Shown: positions 47,789 to 55,297 of the stretch, in pieces
Layout of the letters: each line of letters opens with the position of its first letter
Numbering within the stretch: position 1 is the first letter of the stretch
NCBI GenBank assembly: GCA_020846875.1
Contig: JADLDB010000086.1
Span: 62,001 to 126,000 of the forward strand
Source: Myxococcales bacterium
GTDB lineage: Bacteria > Myxococcota > Myxococcia > Myxococcales > Myxococcaceae
Direction of reading: 5' to 3'
DNA length: 64,000 nucleotides
Notes under the pieces: model-generated
What the model was told of the DNA's origin: nothing
Seen by the model: the letters and a program-made list of their open reading frames with translations, nothing else
Databases searched by the model: none
Made by a program: the position numbers and the translations under genes

Positions 47789-48768
47789 GCGATCGCTTGA
47801 AGAAACCAGGGCCGCAGATCGAAGTCATTCGCCGGCCGGCGCAGGCCGCTTCCACGGTGAAGCCCACCCAGCCGGCCCCCGCGCCCAGGCCCGTGGCGCC
47901 GCGCACCGCCACCCCCGCCCAGCCCCGTCCGGCGTCTCCACACCCCTCCGGCCCGCGCCCGGCACCCGCAGGCGCGCGCCCGGCCGGAGGCAAGCCCCCG
48001 TTTCGTGCGCCGCGGGGCCCGCCGCGGCCTCCGCCCACCGCCGAGCAGATCGTCGCGCTGGCGAAGAAGGAGCGCGTCCCCAACCGGATCGCCAAGGGTG
48101 AGCTCGAAGGGAAGATGAAGTGCCGGATCTGGAAGAAGCTGCACGCCGAGGAGGCCAGGCGCTTCGACCAGGCCTTCAACGTCATGGAGGCGAACCCGGG
48201 CCTCGAGCTGGCCGACGCCTTCGGCGTGGTGCAGAGCGGGCTGCCGGTGGCCGACTTCGTGGCCCGCCGCGCCCGCGCGAAGAAGCGGGAGGAGGTCAAG
48301 GCCGCCCGCGCCACGGTGGCCGGAGCGACGGTGGACGAGCTGGTGGCCGGCTGGCAGACGCAGAAGGCCGAGCTGGCGGTGGTGATGGGCGAGCGCACCG
48401 CGCTGGACGTGATCGCCGAGATCCAGCCCGTGGCCTTCGTGCTGGAGCGCGCCGGCCGGGTGGAGAAGCTGAACGTGGTGGTGATCGCCCGCAAGGCCAC
48501 CTGGGACGCCCACCTCCCCACCGTGACTCGGGATCCGAAGCTGTCGCAGAAGCCCGCCGCGGTGGCCCGGCAACCGGCGCGCCGCCCGGTGAACGATCCC
48601 CGCACCTTCCTCGATTTCGTCGGGCAGCGGCTCACCTTCAACCTGCGCAACGGCATTACCGTCACCGAGGCGCTGCTGGCGGTCGGGCCGTTCGACGTGC
48701 TCCTCGGCGAGCCGGGCGAAGAGCTCTTCGTCCCGCTGCACGCCATGCTGAGCTGGTCCGCCGCCTGA
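47785..48768 (+). CDS. Pro-rich protein with C-terminal Hfq/LSm-like domain
   Basis: Protein of 327 aa starting at GTG, with AGGGGA upstream and a GTGA overlap with the lipoprotein gene. Residues 20-85 are Pro/Ala/Arg-rich and basic, 85-250 are mixed helical with many Lys/Arg. Residues 274-324 resemble Hfq: FVGQRLTFNLRNGITVTEAL matches the Sm1 pattern (hydrophobic-x-NG), FDVLLGEPGEELFVPLHAML matches Sm2 including the position of the conserved His before the last strand. RNA binding is the obvious inference. It could instead be an unrelated small beta-barrel. No known name. Confidence 0.6.
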   Translation: MSDRLKKPGPQIEVIRRPAQAASTVKPTQPAPAPRPVAPRTATPAQPRPASPHPSGPRPAPAGARPAGGKPPFRAPRGPPRPPPTAEQIVALAKKERVPNRIAKGELEGKMKCRIWKKLHAEEARRFDQAFNVMEANPGLELADAFGVVQSGLPVADFVARRARAKKREEVKAARATVAGATVDELVAGWQTQKAELAVVMGERTALDVIAEIQPVAFVLERAGRVEKLNVVVIARKATWDAHLPTVTRDPKLSQKPAAVARQPARRPVNDPRTFLDFVGQRLTFNLRNGITVTEALLAVGPFDVLLGEPGEELFVPLHAMLSWSAA

Positions 48769-49554
48769 TCAGAGCTGGCCGCGCAGCGCGTCGAGCACGG
48801 CCAACTGGGTGCGGCTGGTGCGGTCGTCGAAGCTCAGCCGGCACAACGTCTTCACCCGGGACAGCAGGCGGTACGCGGTGGCGCGCGAGACGCCGTGGGC
48901 CTGCGCCCAGGCCTCGACGCGCTGCCCGTCCAGTTGGGCGCGCAGGAGCGACCTCTCGTCATGGGACAGCAGCCCCAGCATGCCCCTGGCGAGGCGCTGG
49001 GCGTCGAGGTGGGCGATCAGGACTGCGGGGAGCTCCCGGGTGGAGGTGGTGCGCGGATCGAAGCCCGGGTGATTCAGGTAGCGGTCGAAGAGCTCCCCGG
49101 TGGCTTCTTTCACCGTCGGGCGGCGCCCGAGCTGGGCCCACACCGCGCCCACCGCCTCCTCCACCGCGACGGCCGAGAAGCCGCTCACCCCCTCGAGGCG
49201 CGAAGGAAAGCCCGCGCGCGCCGGCCCCGACAACACCCGGAGCGCGTCGCGGACGTGGGCGGATAGGGCGTGCCAGGCCTGGTGGTTGTCGCGCTCCCCC
49301 GCCACCACCTGCCTGAAGCGGTGGCGCACGGCCCGCACCAGCTCCTCGCCGCTCATCGCCACCAGCTCCGCGCGCCGCGCGTCATGGAGCAGGTGACGCT
49401 CGAAGAAGAGCCCCACGAAGCCATCGAGCAGCACCGGATCCACCCGGCCCACGCCGGCCACCGTCTGCCTGAGCGCCTGGTAGTCCTCGTCCCCGAAGGC
49501 GCCGGACCGGTGGAAGGCCTCGATCGCCGCCAGGAGGCGCGCGCCGTCGCTCAT
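48769..49554 (-). CDS. HTH protein with sigma-factor-like C-terminus
   Basis: Protein of 261 aa, all alpha. The C-terminus LLRAQLDGQRVEAWAQAHGVSRATAYRLLSRVKTLCRL is a helix-turn-helix of the sigma-70 region 4 / LuxR-like kind; earlier helices (70-120, EELVRAVRHRFRQVVAGERDN) loosely resemble sigma region 2. No close family is recognised. Its stop touches that of the convergent LSm-like gene, and it starts 3 bases after the VWA gene, so VWA and HTH genes are an operon. Confidence 0.55.
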   Translation of the reverse strand: MSDGARLLAAIEAFHRSGAFGDEDYQALRQTVAGVGRVDPVLLDGFVGLFFERHLLHDARRAELVAMSGEELVRAVRHRFRQVVAGERDNHQAWHALSAHVRDALRVLSGPARAGFPSRLEGVSGFSAVAVEEAVGAVWAQLGRRPTVKEATGELFDRYLNHPGFDPRTTSTRELPAVLIAHLDAQRLARGMLGLLSHDERSLLRAQLDGQRVEAWAQAHGVSRATAYRLLSRVKTLCRLSFDDRTSRTQLAVLDALRGQL

Positions 49555-49557
49555 GGG

Positions 49558-50793
49558 CTACTTGCGCTGCCGGTACGCCTGCAGGGGGATGACCTGGCTC
49601 ACGTTGGTGCCCGCGCGGGCCGACTGCGCCCGGCGGATGAGCAGGGGAATGTCGCCCTCGCCGCGCTCCACCGCCATCCGCAGATCTCCCAGGCGCTCCA
49701 GGTGGCGCCGCACCGGGAGGCCTTCGGGGTTGAGGCCGACGATCGCCCGCAGGTGGGCCTCGGCGTCCTCCAGCTGCTCCTCGGCGCGCTCGAGATCCCT
49801 CCGGGCCAGCGACAGCCAAGCGCTCGTCTCCGCGCTCACCAGGTCCAGCTCGTGGTTGACGCCCAGCACCAGGCGCCCGCGCGCGGAGTCCTCGGACACC
49901 TCCTCCACCTCCACCCGGGTGTGGCGGGTGTCGCTGCGCATCTTCGCGGTGCCGTGCACCTGGATGCTCCAGTCGCCATCGCCCAGCACCGCGCCGCTGA
50001 AGAGCACCAGGCGCGCCAGGCCCTTGGACACGTCACCCACCGTCGCCACCAGGGCCTCCTGCTCGAGGACCGTGGGGTAGCTGTGCCGGCAGGTGATCGC
50101 CGCCAGGCCGGACGGCTGCACGCGCACCGCCACCTCGGACGCGGCGTGGCCGAACAGCCGGGCGCACAGGCCGCCCATGGCCTCGGACAGGCCCTCCGGA
50201 CCGTCCACGTGCTCGAAGGCGTTGCCCGAAGGCAGCGTCAGCCCGTCGAGGATCTCGGCCACGTAGTGCTTGGCCAGCCCCAGCGCGTGGACCGAGATGT
50301 TGGCCTTCGCCAGCTCGTGGCCCAGCTCCTCGAAGGCCTCGGGGGCGTCGGGGCCCACGGAGGGCTCGCCGTCGGTGAGCACCAGCATCTGGGGACGGCG
50401 GCCCGGCACCAGGGTGCGCTGCAGGCCCTTGAGCCCCAGGGTGACGGCCTGGTGGAGCGCGGTGCCCCGGCCCGTCTGGATGCCCTTGAGCGCGTCCGTC
50501 ATCGCCCGCTTGCCCCGCGCGTCCATCAGGCAGACGGGTACCCGCTGCTCGGCGACGCCGTCGAAGAGGACCAGGCCGATGAAGTCGTCGGGGCGCGCCA
50601 GCTCGACGAACTGCGCCGCCGCCTCCACCGCCGCCGCCAGCGGAGCGCCCTTCATCGAGCCCGAGCGATCGAGCAGCAGGTTCACCATCACCGGCCCGCG
50701 CGGCTCGTCGGCGCTCACCCCCGCCGAGACGAGGAGGTGGACTTCACGGGTCTCTCCCCGCTGATGCTCGACTGCCCAGGCCATCCAGTGCAT
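49558..50793 (-). CDS. von Willebrand factor type A domain protein
   Basis: Protein of 411 aa, apparently cytoplasmic (no signal peptide). The VWA domain (about 30-220) has a complete metal-ion site: DRSGSM (42-47), Thr111 (GRGTALH) and Asp141 (VLTDGEPS). A beta-rich middle domain (about 225-320) and a helical, charged C-terminus follow, as in YfbK-type proteins. Start has AAGGAG eight bases upstream. Such proteins usually scaffold complexes; the partner here may be the HTH protein encoded immediately downstream. Confidence 0.8.
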   Translation of the reverse strand: MHWMAWAVEHQRGETREVHLLVSAGVSADEPRGPVMVNLLLDRSGSMKGAPLAAAVEAAAQFVELARPDDFIGLVLFDGVAEQRVPVCLMDARGKRAMTDALKGIQTGRGTALHQAVTLGLKGLQRTLVPGRRPQMLVLTDGEPSVGPDAPEAFEELGHELAKANISVHALGLAKHYVAEILDGLTLPSGNAFEHVDGPEGLSEAMGGLCARLFGHAASEVAVRVQPSGLAAITCRHSYPTVLEQEALVATVGDVSKGLARLVLFSGAVLGDGDWSIQVHGTAKMRSDTRHTRVEVEEVSEDSARGRLVLGVNHELDLVSAETSAWLSLARRDLERAEEQLEDAEAHLRAIVGLNPEGLPVRRHLERLGDLRMAVERGEGDIPLLIRRAQSARAGTNVSQVIPLQAYRQRK

Positions 50794-50926
50794 CGAAAGC
50801 TCCTTCGCGTGCGCTCCATCTCGTCAGAGCGCAGCCCCCGCCGTGGTGTCTCAACGCCGCCCGCCCCGAAAGCGTACCCGTGCGAGCGCCCTCGCGTCGC
50901 GCTAGACAGGCGTCCCGGAGACCCAC

Positions 50927-51349
50927 ATGCGCGCACTCATCATCCCGTCCGTCTTCCTCATCACCGTGCTGGCTGGCTGCAAGAAGGAAGAGCCCGCCAA
51001 AGAGGCGGCGGCTCCAGTGGCAGTGAAGCCGCCGGAGGCGAGGGCTCCGGAGGCCCCGGCGAAGGCCCCACCCGCCGCCACCGGGCGCGTGGTGGCGATG
51101 GAGGTGACGGCGGACGGCTTCGTCCCGGCCAACGTCACCCTGAAGGCGAACGAGCCGGTGACGCTGCGGGTGACGCGCAAGACGGACGAGACGTGCGCTA
51201 CCGAGTTGCTCATCGACGGCACGGACATCAAGGCGAAGCTGCCCCTCGACACCGCGGTGGACATCGCGTGGACGCCCACCAGGCCCGGCCAGGTGAAGTA
51301 CGGCTGCGCCATGGACAAGATGGTGGGCGGTCTGCTGCTGGTGGAGTGA
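50927..51349 (+). CDS. Cupredoxin-like lipoprotein, Cys/Met copper site
   Basis: Protein of 140 aa with lipobox VLAGC (Cys18), an Ala/Pro/Lys linker to about residue 50 and a C-terminal cupredoxin fold. Metal-ligand candidates are Cys90 (TCATEL), Cys127, Met129 and Met132 (YGCAMDKM); no histidine is present in the domain. This Cys/Met-only set resembles Cu(I)-binding cupredoxins associated with copper handling. Divergent from the VWA gene; GGAG precedes the ATG. Confidence 0.75.
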   Translation: MRALIIPSVFLITVLAGCKKEEPAKEAAAPVAVKPPEARAPEAPAKAPPAATGRVVAMEVTADGFVPANVTLKANEPVTLRVTRKTDETCATELLIDGTDIKAKLPLDTAVDIAWTPTRPGQVKYGCAMDKMVGGLLLVE

Positions 51350-51418
51350 GTCGCGAGAAACCCCGGCAAATCGGGCCCTTGCGCGTGAGTGTCGGACCCG
51401 GCGTGTAGGGTGGGCGCG

Positions 51419-53644
51419 GTGCGAGAGGTGCGCGACATCCTCGGCCGCCTGGCGGTGGTCGACGTGGAGACGACGGGGCTCGATCCGGCCTGCGCGCACG
51501 TCATCGAGGTGGGCGCGCTCTTCGTCGCCCCCGACGCGGCCCCGACGCGCAGGAGCTGGCTGGTGCGGCCCCCGGGGCCGGTGCCTGCGTGGATCACGGC
51601 CCTCACCGGCCTCGACGAGGGCGAGCTGTCCGGCGCGCCCCGCTTCGGCGAAGTCGAGGGCGAGCTGAAGGCCGCGCTGGCCGGGTGGACGCTGGTGGCG
51701 CACAACGCGGCCTTCGAGCGCGGCTTCCTGGGCGAGGTGGTGGGCGGCGCGGCGATGCTGGACTCCTGCGTGCTGACGCACCTCCTCTTCCCGGAGCTGC
51801 CCAGCCACGCGCTGGACGCGCTGGTGCGCTGGGCCGGGGTGGGAAGTGGCGCCCAGCACCGGGCCCTGGGCGACGCGGAGGACACGCTGCGGGTGCTGGA
51901 GGTGGCCCTGGCGCGGGTGATCGCGGAGGGCCGCCGCGCCGACGTGGAGGTGCTGCTGCAACGACTGACGCCTGCCGAGGGGGCGGACGCGGCGGCGCTG
52001 GTGGAGCTCCTGGAGCGGCTGCGCGACGCCACGCCCAGCGTGGGTCAGCCACCGCCCCGCGTGCAGAGCTGCGCCGACGAGCGGCTGGCGCGGCTGCTGG
52101 AGCGCGAGCTGTCCGGTGGGCCGGGCTGCCTGGAGATCGAGCGGCCGGGAGCGACGGCGGCGGCGCTCGAGGTGGCCACCCGCTTCGCGCGCGGCAGGGA
52201 AGGCGCGCTCGGGGAGGAGACCGACGACAGGGAGTCCGTGCTGAGAAGCGCTGCGCCGCCCCTACCCCGCGCCCTGGAGGAGGCCGGCGTTCCGCTGGTG
52301 CTGGCCGTGCCCCGCCGGACGCTTCGGGAGCTGGCACCCTCGTCTCCCCTTCCCCTCGTCCAGCGCTCGCCCACCTGCCGGGCGCGGCTCGCCCAGGTCC
52401 TCTCCTCCACGCAAGGAGTGGGTGACGGCGCCCGGCTTGGGCGCGCCTACCTCTCGGCGCTGCTGCGGCGCAGCCCGCTGCTCGTTCCCAGCCGTTGGTT
52501 CATCGGCCAGGCGCCGGAGGTGCCCGCCCTGCTGCGCGCCGCCGGGCCGTGCCGCTGTGGAGATCGAGCCTGCGCCGGGGCGCTCCCCGAGGGCGCTGGG
52601 CACGCGGTGCTGGTCAGCCACGAGCTGGCGCTCGATTGGCTGGAGCAGCGGGTTCCGATGGCGCTGGTGGCGCTGGACGCGGATCGCCTGCCCGCGGCCG
52701 AGCGGCGGCGAACGTCGCTCCGCCTCGACGCGCAGCGCCTGGCGAAGCTCGCCGGACGGCTTTGGGACAGGTCGGGAGGCGACGGGCTCGCGGCGCGGCT
52801 CACCCAGGGGGCGGACCTGTTCCAGCACGCGCTGGAGGCGCTGGCGGGCCAGGTGGGCCTCACCGTCGATCTGCGCGCCCGCGCGCTGGGGCCCTGGCTC
52901 AGGCTGCGCGACGTGCTGACCGGCCTGCGGAAGGACGTGACGGCGTGGCTGGCCGCGGCTGCTCCGGGCGACTCCAACTCGCCGGCGCTGGCGCAACTGG
53001 CGGACGAGCTGGCGCGCCTGGCCGAGCCTCCTCCGCCCGGCTTCGACGCGCGCGTGCATGGCGGCGACGCGCCGATCCTGAGCCTGGAGCCACGGCACCC
53101 GGAGGCGGCGATCGCGGCGCGGCTGCCCCGGTGGGCGGTGCTGGTGACGGGCAGCCCGGGCACCCTGGAGTGGGCGCAGCGCCCCACCCACCACGTCGGC
53201 CCCCTTGCTCGCCCCTCGGTGGAGCTGGAGCCGTGCGTCGCCTCCGCCCACGCCGTCGCCACCCACGCGGCCCGCCTCGCCCTGCAGCTCGCCGGGCCGG
53301 TGAACCTGGTGGTGGAAGGTCGGCTGGAAGGCCTGGCCGAGACGATCCGCGAGGACTTCCCGCGCCTGCCGGTGCGGACTGTCCCGGGCGCCCCTCCTCC
53401 GGGAGGCGCCTGCGTCCGCCTGGTGCCCTGGCCCGGCCCCACCCCCCCCGACGCCCTGGCCACGCTGGTGGGCCCGGTGCGGGACGTGCGGCGTGCGGTG
53501 CTGGCCTGCGGGGAGCAGGACGTCACCGTGCTGGTGCCCGCGGAGCGATGGGACGAGGTGGCCTCGCGGCTGGAGGAGCTGCGCGACGACGGCGGTGGGC
53601 TGCGCCTGGGGCTCTCGGCCGGACTGGACGTCGACGCGCGCTGA
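51419..53644 (+). CDS. DEDD exonuclease fused to degenerate DinG-like helicase
   Basis: Protein of about 741 aa. Residues 10-165 are a DnaQ-type 3'-5' exonuclease: VVDVETTG (Asp15, Glu17), HNAAFE (Glu100 where Asp is usual) and HRALGD (His147, Asp152). The rest follows the DinG layout (a Cys cluster GPCRCGDRACAG, HAVLVSHELALDWL, LVALDADRLP at the DEAH position, VTGSPGTLEW at the 'TSATL' position) but no Walker A lysine loop is visible, so helicase activity is probably lost. Start is uncertain: GTG 51419 (AGGG upstream), 51389 or 51428. Confidence 0.7.
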   Translation: MREVRDILGRLAVVDVETTGLDPACAHVIEVGALFVAPDAAPTRRSWLVRPPGPVPAWITALTGLDEGELSGAPRFGEVEGELKAALAGWTLVAHNAAFERGFLGEVVGGAAMLDSCVLTHLLFPELPSHALDALVRWAGVGSGAQHRALGDAEDTLRVLEVALARVIAEGRRADVEVLLQRLTPAEGADAAALVELLERLRDATPSVGQPPPRVQSCADERLARLLERELSGGPGCLEIERPGATAAALEVATRFARGREGALGEETDDRESVLRSAAPPLPRALEEAGVPLVLAVPRRTLRELAPSSPLPLVQRSPTCRARLAQVLSSTQGVGDGARLGRAYLSALLRRSPLLVPSRWFIGQAPEVPALLRAAGPCRCGDRACAGALPEGAGHAVLVSHELALDWLEQRVPMALVALDADRLPAAERRRTSLRLDAQRLAKLAGRLWDRSGGDGLAARLTQGADLFQHALEALAGQVGLTVDLRARALGPWLRLRDVLTGLRKDVTAWLAAAAPGDSNSPALAQLADELARLAEPPPPGFDARVHGGDAPILSLEPRHPEAAIAARLPRWAVLVTGSPGTLEWAQRPTHHVGPLARPSVELEPCVASAHAVATHAARLALQLAGPVNLVVEGRLEGLAETIREDFPRLPVRTVPGAPPPGGACVRLVPWPGPTPPDALATLVGPVRDVRRAVLACGEQDVTVLVPAERWDEVASRLEELRDDGGGLRLGLSAGLDVDAR

Positions 53645-53647
53645 GTC

Positions 53648-54373
53648 CTACCTGGACAGCCGAGCCTGAAGCTCGCCCTTCAGCCTGGCGAGGGCGGCGG
53701 GATCTCCGTTCGCGGCGGCCTCCACCACCTTGAGGTCGCCTTCGGTGCGATCCCGGAGCTCCTTGATCATCGCGGCCATCACCTCGAAGACGTCCTGCAG
53801 CTCGTCCCCGGGCCGCAGGCCATAGCTGGGCGGGCGGATCACCCCGCTGGCCACCTCGCGGGCCATGCGCTTGATGCGGAAGAGCGGGCCGACGATGCGG
53901 TGGGTGATGACGATCGCGCCGATCGCCACCAGCAGGATGAAGCCGCCGAGCAGCCCGATCAGCGCGTACAGCGTCATCCGCTGCTGCTTCTCCAGCTCCC
54001 CCCTCTGCTGGATCACCGCCTGCTTCTCGGCCTCGAAGGCGTCGTCGATCGTCTTCGACTTGACGGCTAGGCGGGCGATGAAGTCCGGATCGTCCATGTT
54101 CCTGGCGAGATCGCTGTTGATGGTGCAGGTGCCCAGCTCCTTGCTCGTCTCGGCGGCCTTCTGGCGGGACTGCACCGCCGAGTTCATCTGCGCGAACAGC
54201 GAGCCGGTGGTGCGGACAAGGAAGAAGCCGAGGAGCCCGGCGACCACCAGGGTCATCGCCACGAAGTAGGCGGCGAACTTCAACTGAAAGCGCGCGTCGA
54301 GCAGGAAGTTCCGGAGGCGGCGGTTCTGTCGCCCCGGCTGCCCTCCCTGCTGCGCTGGCTGTGGCTCAGACAT
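53648..54373 (-). CDS. HAMP-domain membrane protein without output domain
   Basis: Protein of 241 aa. Two membrane helices (about 31-53 and 131-155) enclose a periplasmic helical segment of about 75 residues, as in chemoreceptors. A HAMP domain follows (ITHRIVGPLFRIKRMAREVASG), then a helix (GDELQDVFEVMAAMIKELRDR) and the protein ends. No kinase, cyclase or methyl-accepting domain is attached. It might act by binding a soluble partner. GAGAGGA precedes the ATG. Convergent with the exonuclease gene by 3 bases. Confidence 0.75.
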   Translation of the reverse strand: MSEPQPAQQGGQPGRQNRRLRNFLLDARFQLKFAAYFVAMTLVVAGLLGFFLVRTTGSLFAQMNSAVQSRQKAAETSKELGTCTINSDLARNMDDPDFIARLAVKSKTIDDAFEAEKQAVIQQRGELEKQQRMTLYALIGLLGGFILLVAIGAIVITHRIVGPLFRIKRMAREVASGVIRPPSYGLRPGDELQDVFEVMAAMIKELRDRTEGDLKVVEAAANGDPAALARLKGELQARLSR

Positions 54374-54397
54374 GTCGACGGTCCTCTCGACCTGCTC

Positions 54398-55135
54398 TTA
54401 GGGCTTCCACTCCAGATCGACGGCTGCGTCGTCCACCACCCGCGGCACCATCGCCTTGATCAACGTCTCGGGCTTCGCGCCAGACGCCTTCACGTTGTAC
54501 GACCCCTTCAGCGCCTGATCCGGGTAGGTCATGATCAACATCTCCACCTTGAGCCCCTTGGCGGACTCCCCCGGCAACACCTGCAGCCTGAGCTGGTAGG
54601 CCTTGAGCTGACGCGCGCGCACCAGCGCGGCGGCCTGTCTTCTGTCCTCGGCGGGCGGAGCGAAGGTGGCGCCCATCGAGGCCAGCTTCTCACGCATTTT
54701 CTGTTCCGCCAGTTGCAGGAGCCCGGCCGGCAGATCGCCCACCTTGTCCTGGACGGGCTCGATGCTGACGTACAGCCCGCCGCGGGCTCCCGAGCCCAGG
54801 GCGAGCGCGCGCTCCATCGCCGCGCGCACGGTTGGATCGGTCTCGGACAACGCCTTCTTCAAGCAGTCGAGGGAGGACGCGTTCTGGACCTCGCCCAACG
54901 AGCTGGCGGCCGCGGTGCGCACCAGGGGCTCGGGATCCTTCAGCGCCGAGCAGAGGTACGGCACCGCCGACTCGTGGCCCGTCTGCCCCAGCAGCACGAC
55001 GATCTGCACCCGGTTACGGGGGTCCTTCGCGCCGGCGAGCTGCCGGGACAGCAGCGTGACGCGGGGATCCTCGGCGGCCCACACGGGCAGCCCGACCAGC
55101 AGAAGGAGCGCGCAACCCGCGCGGCGACAGCTCAC
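54398..55135 (-). CDS. Secreted HEAT-repeat protein
   Basis: Protein of 245 aa. A signal peptide (SCRRAGCALLLLVGLPVWAA) precedes two to three HEAT repeats (residues 25-115; HESAVPYLCSALKDPEPLVRTAAASSLGEV is one), then an alpha/beta domain (about 120-245) of unknown kind. Start given as GTG 55135; TTG 55141 is possible. Probably periplasmic. Located 24 bases upstream of the HAMP gene on the same strand, so possibly functionally linked. Confidence 0.65.
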   Translation of the reverse strand: MSCRRAGCALLLLVGLPVWAAEDPRVTLLSRQLAGAKDPRNRVQIVVLLGQTGHESAVPYLCSALKDPEPLVRTAAASSLGEVQNASSLDCLKKALSETDPTVRAAMERALALGSGARGGLYVSIEPVQDKVGDLPAGLLQLAEQKMREKLASMGATFAPPAEDRRQAAALVRARQLKAYQLRLQVLPGESAKGLKVEMLIMTYPDQALKGSYNVKASGAKPETLIKAMVPRVVDDAAVDLEWKP

Positions 55136-55297
55136 CCGCAATCCACCCTGGCGACAGCAACGACGGAGGTCAGCCGGTCACACACCGGGCGTCGAACCTG
55201 CGACTGCATGACGACGAGGTCCCCGGCCATGACCAAACCGCATCGTACCCTGCAACCGGCGTTTGCGAAGCCTGAGCCGCTGGCATATCCCACGCGC

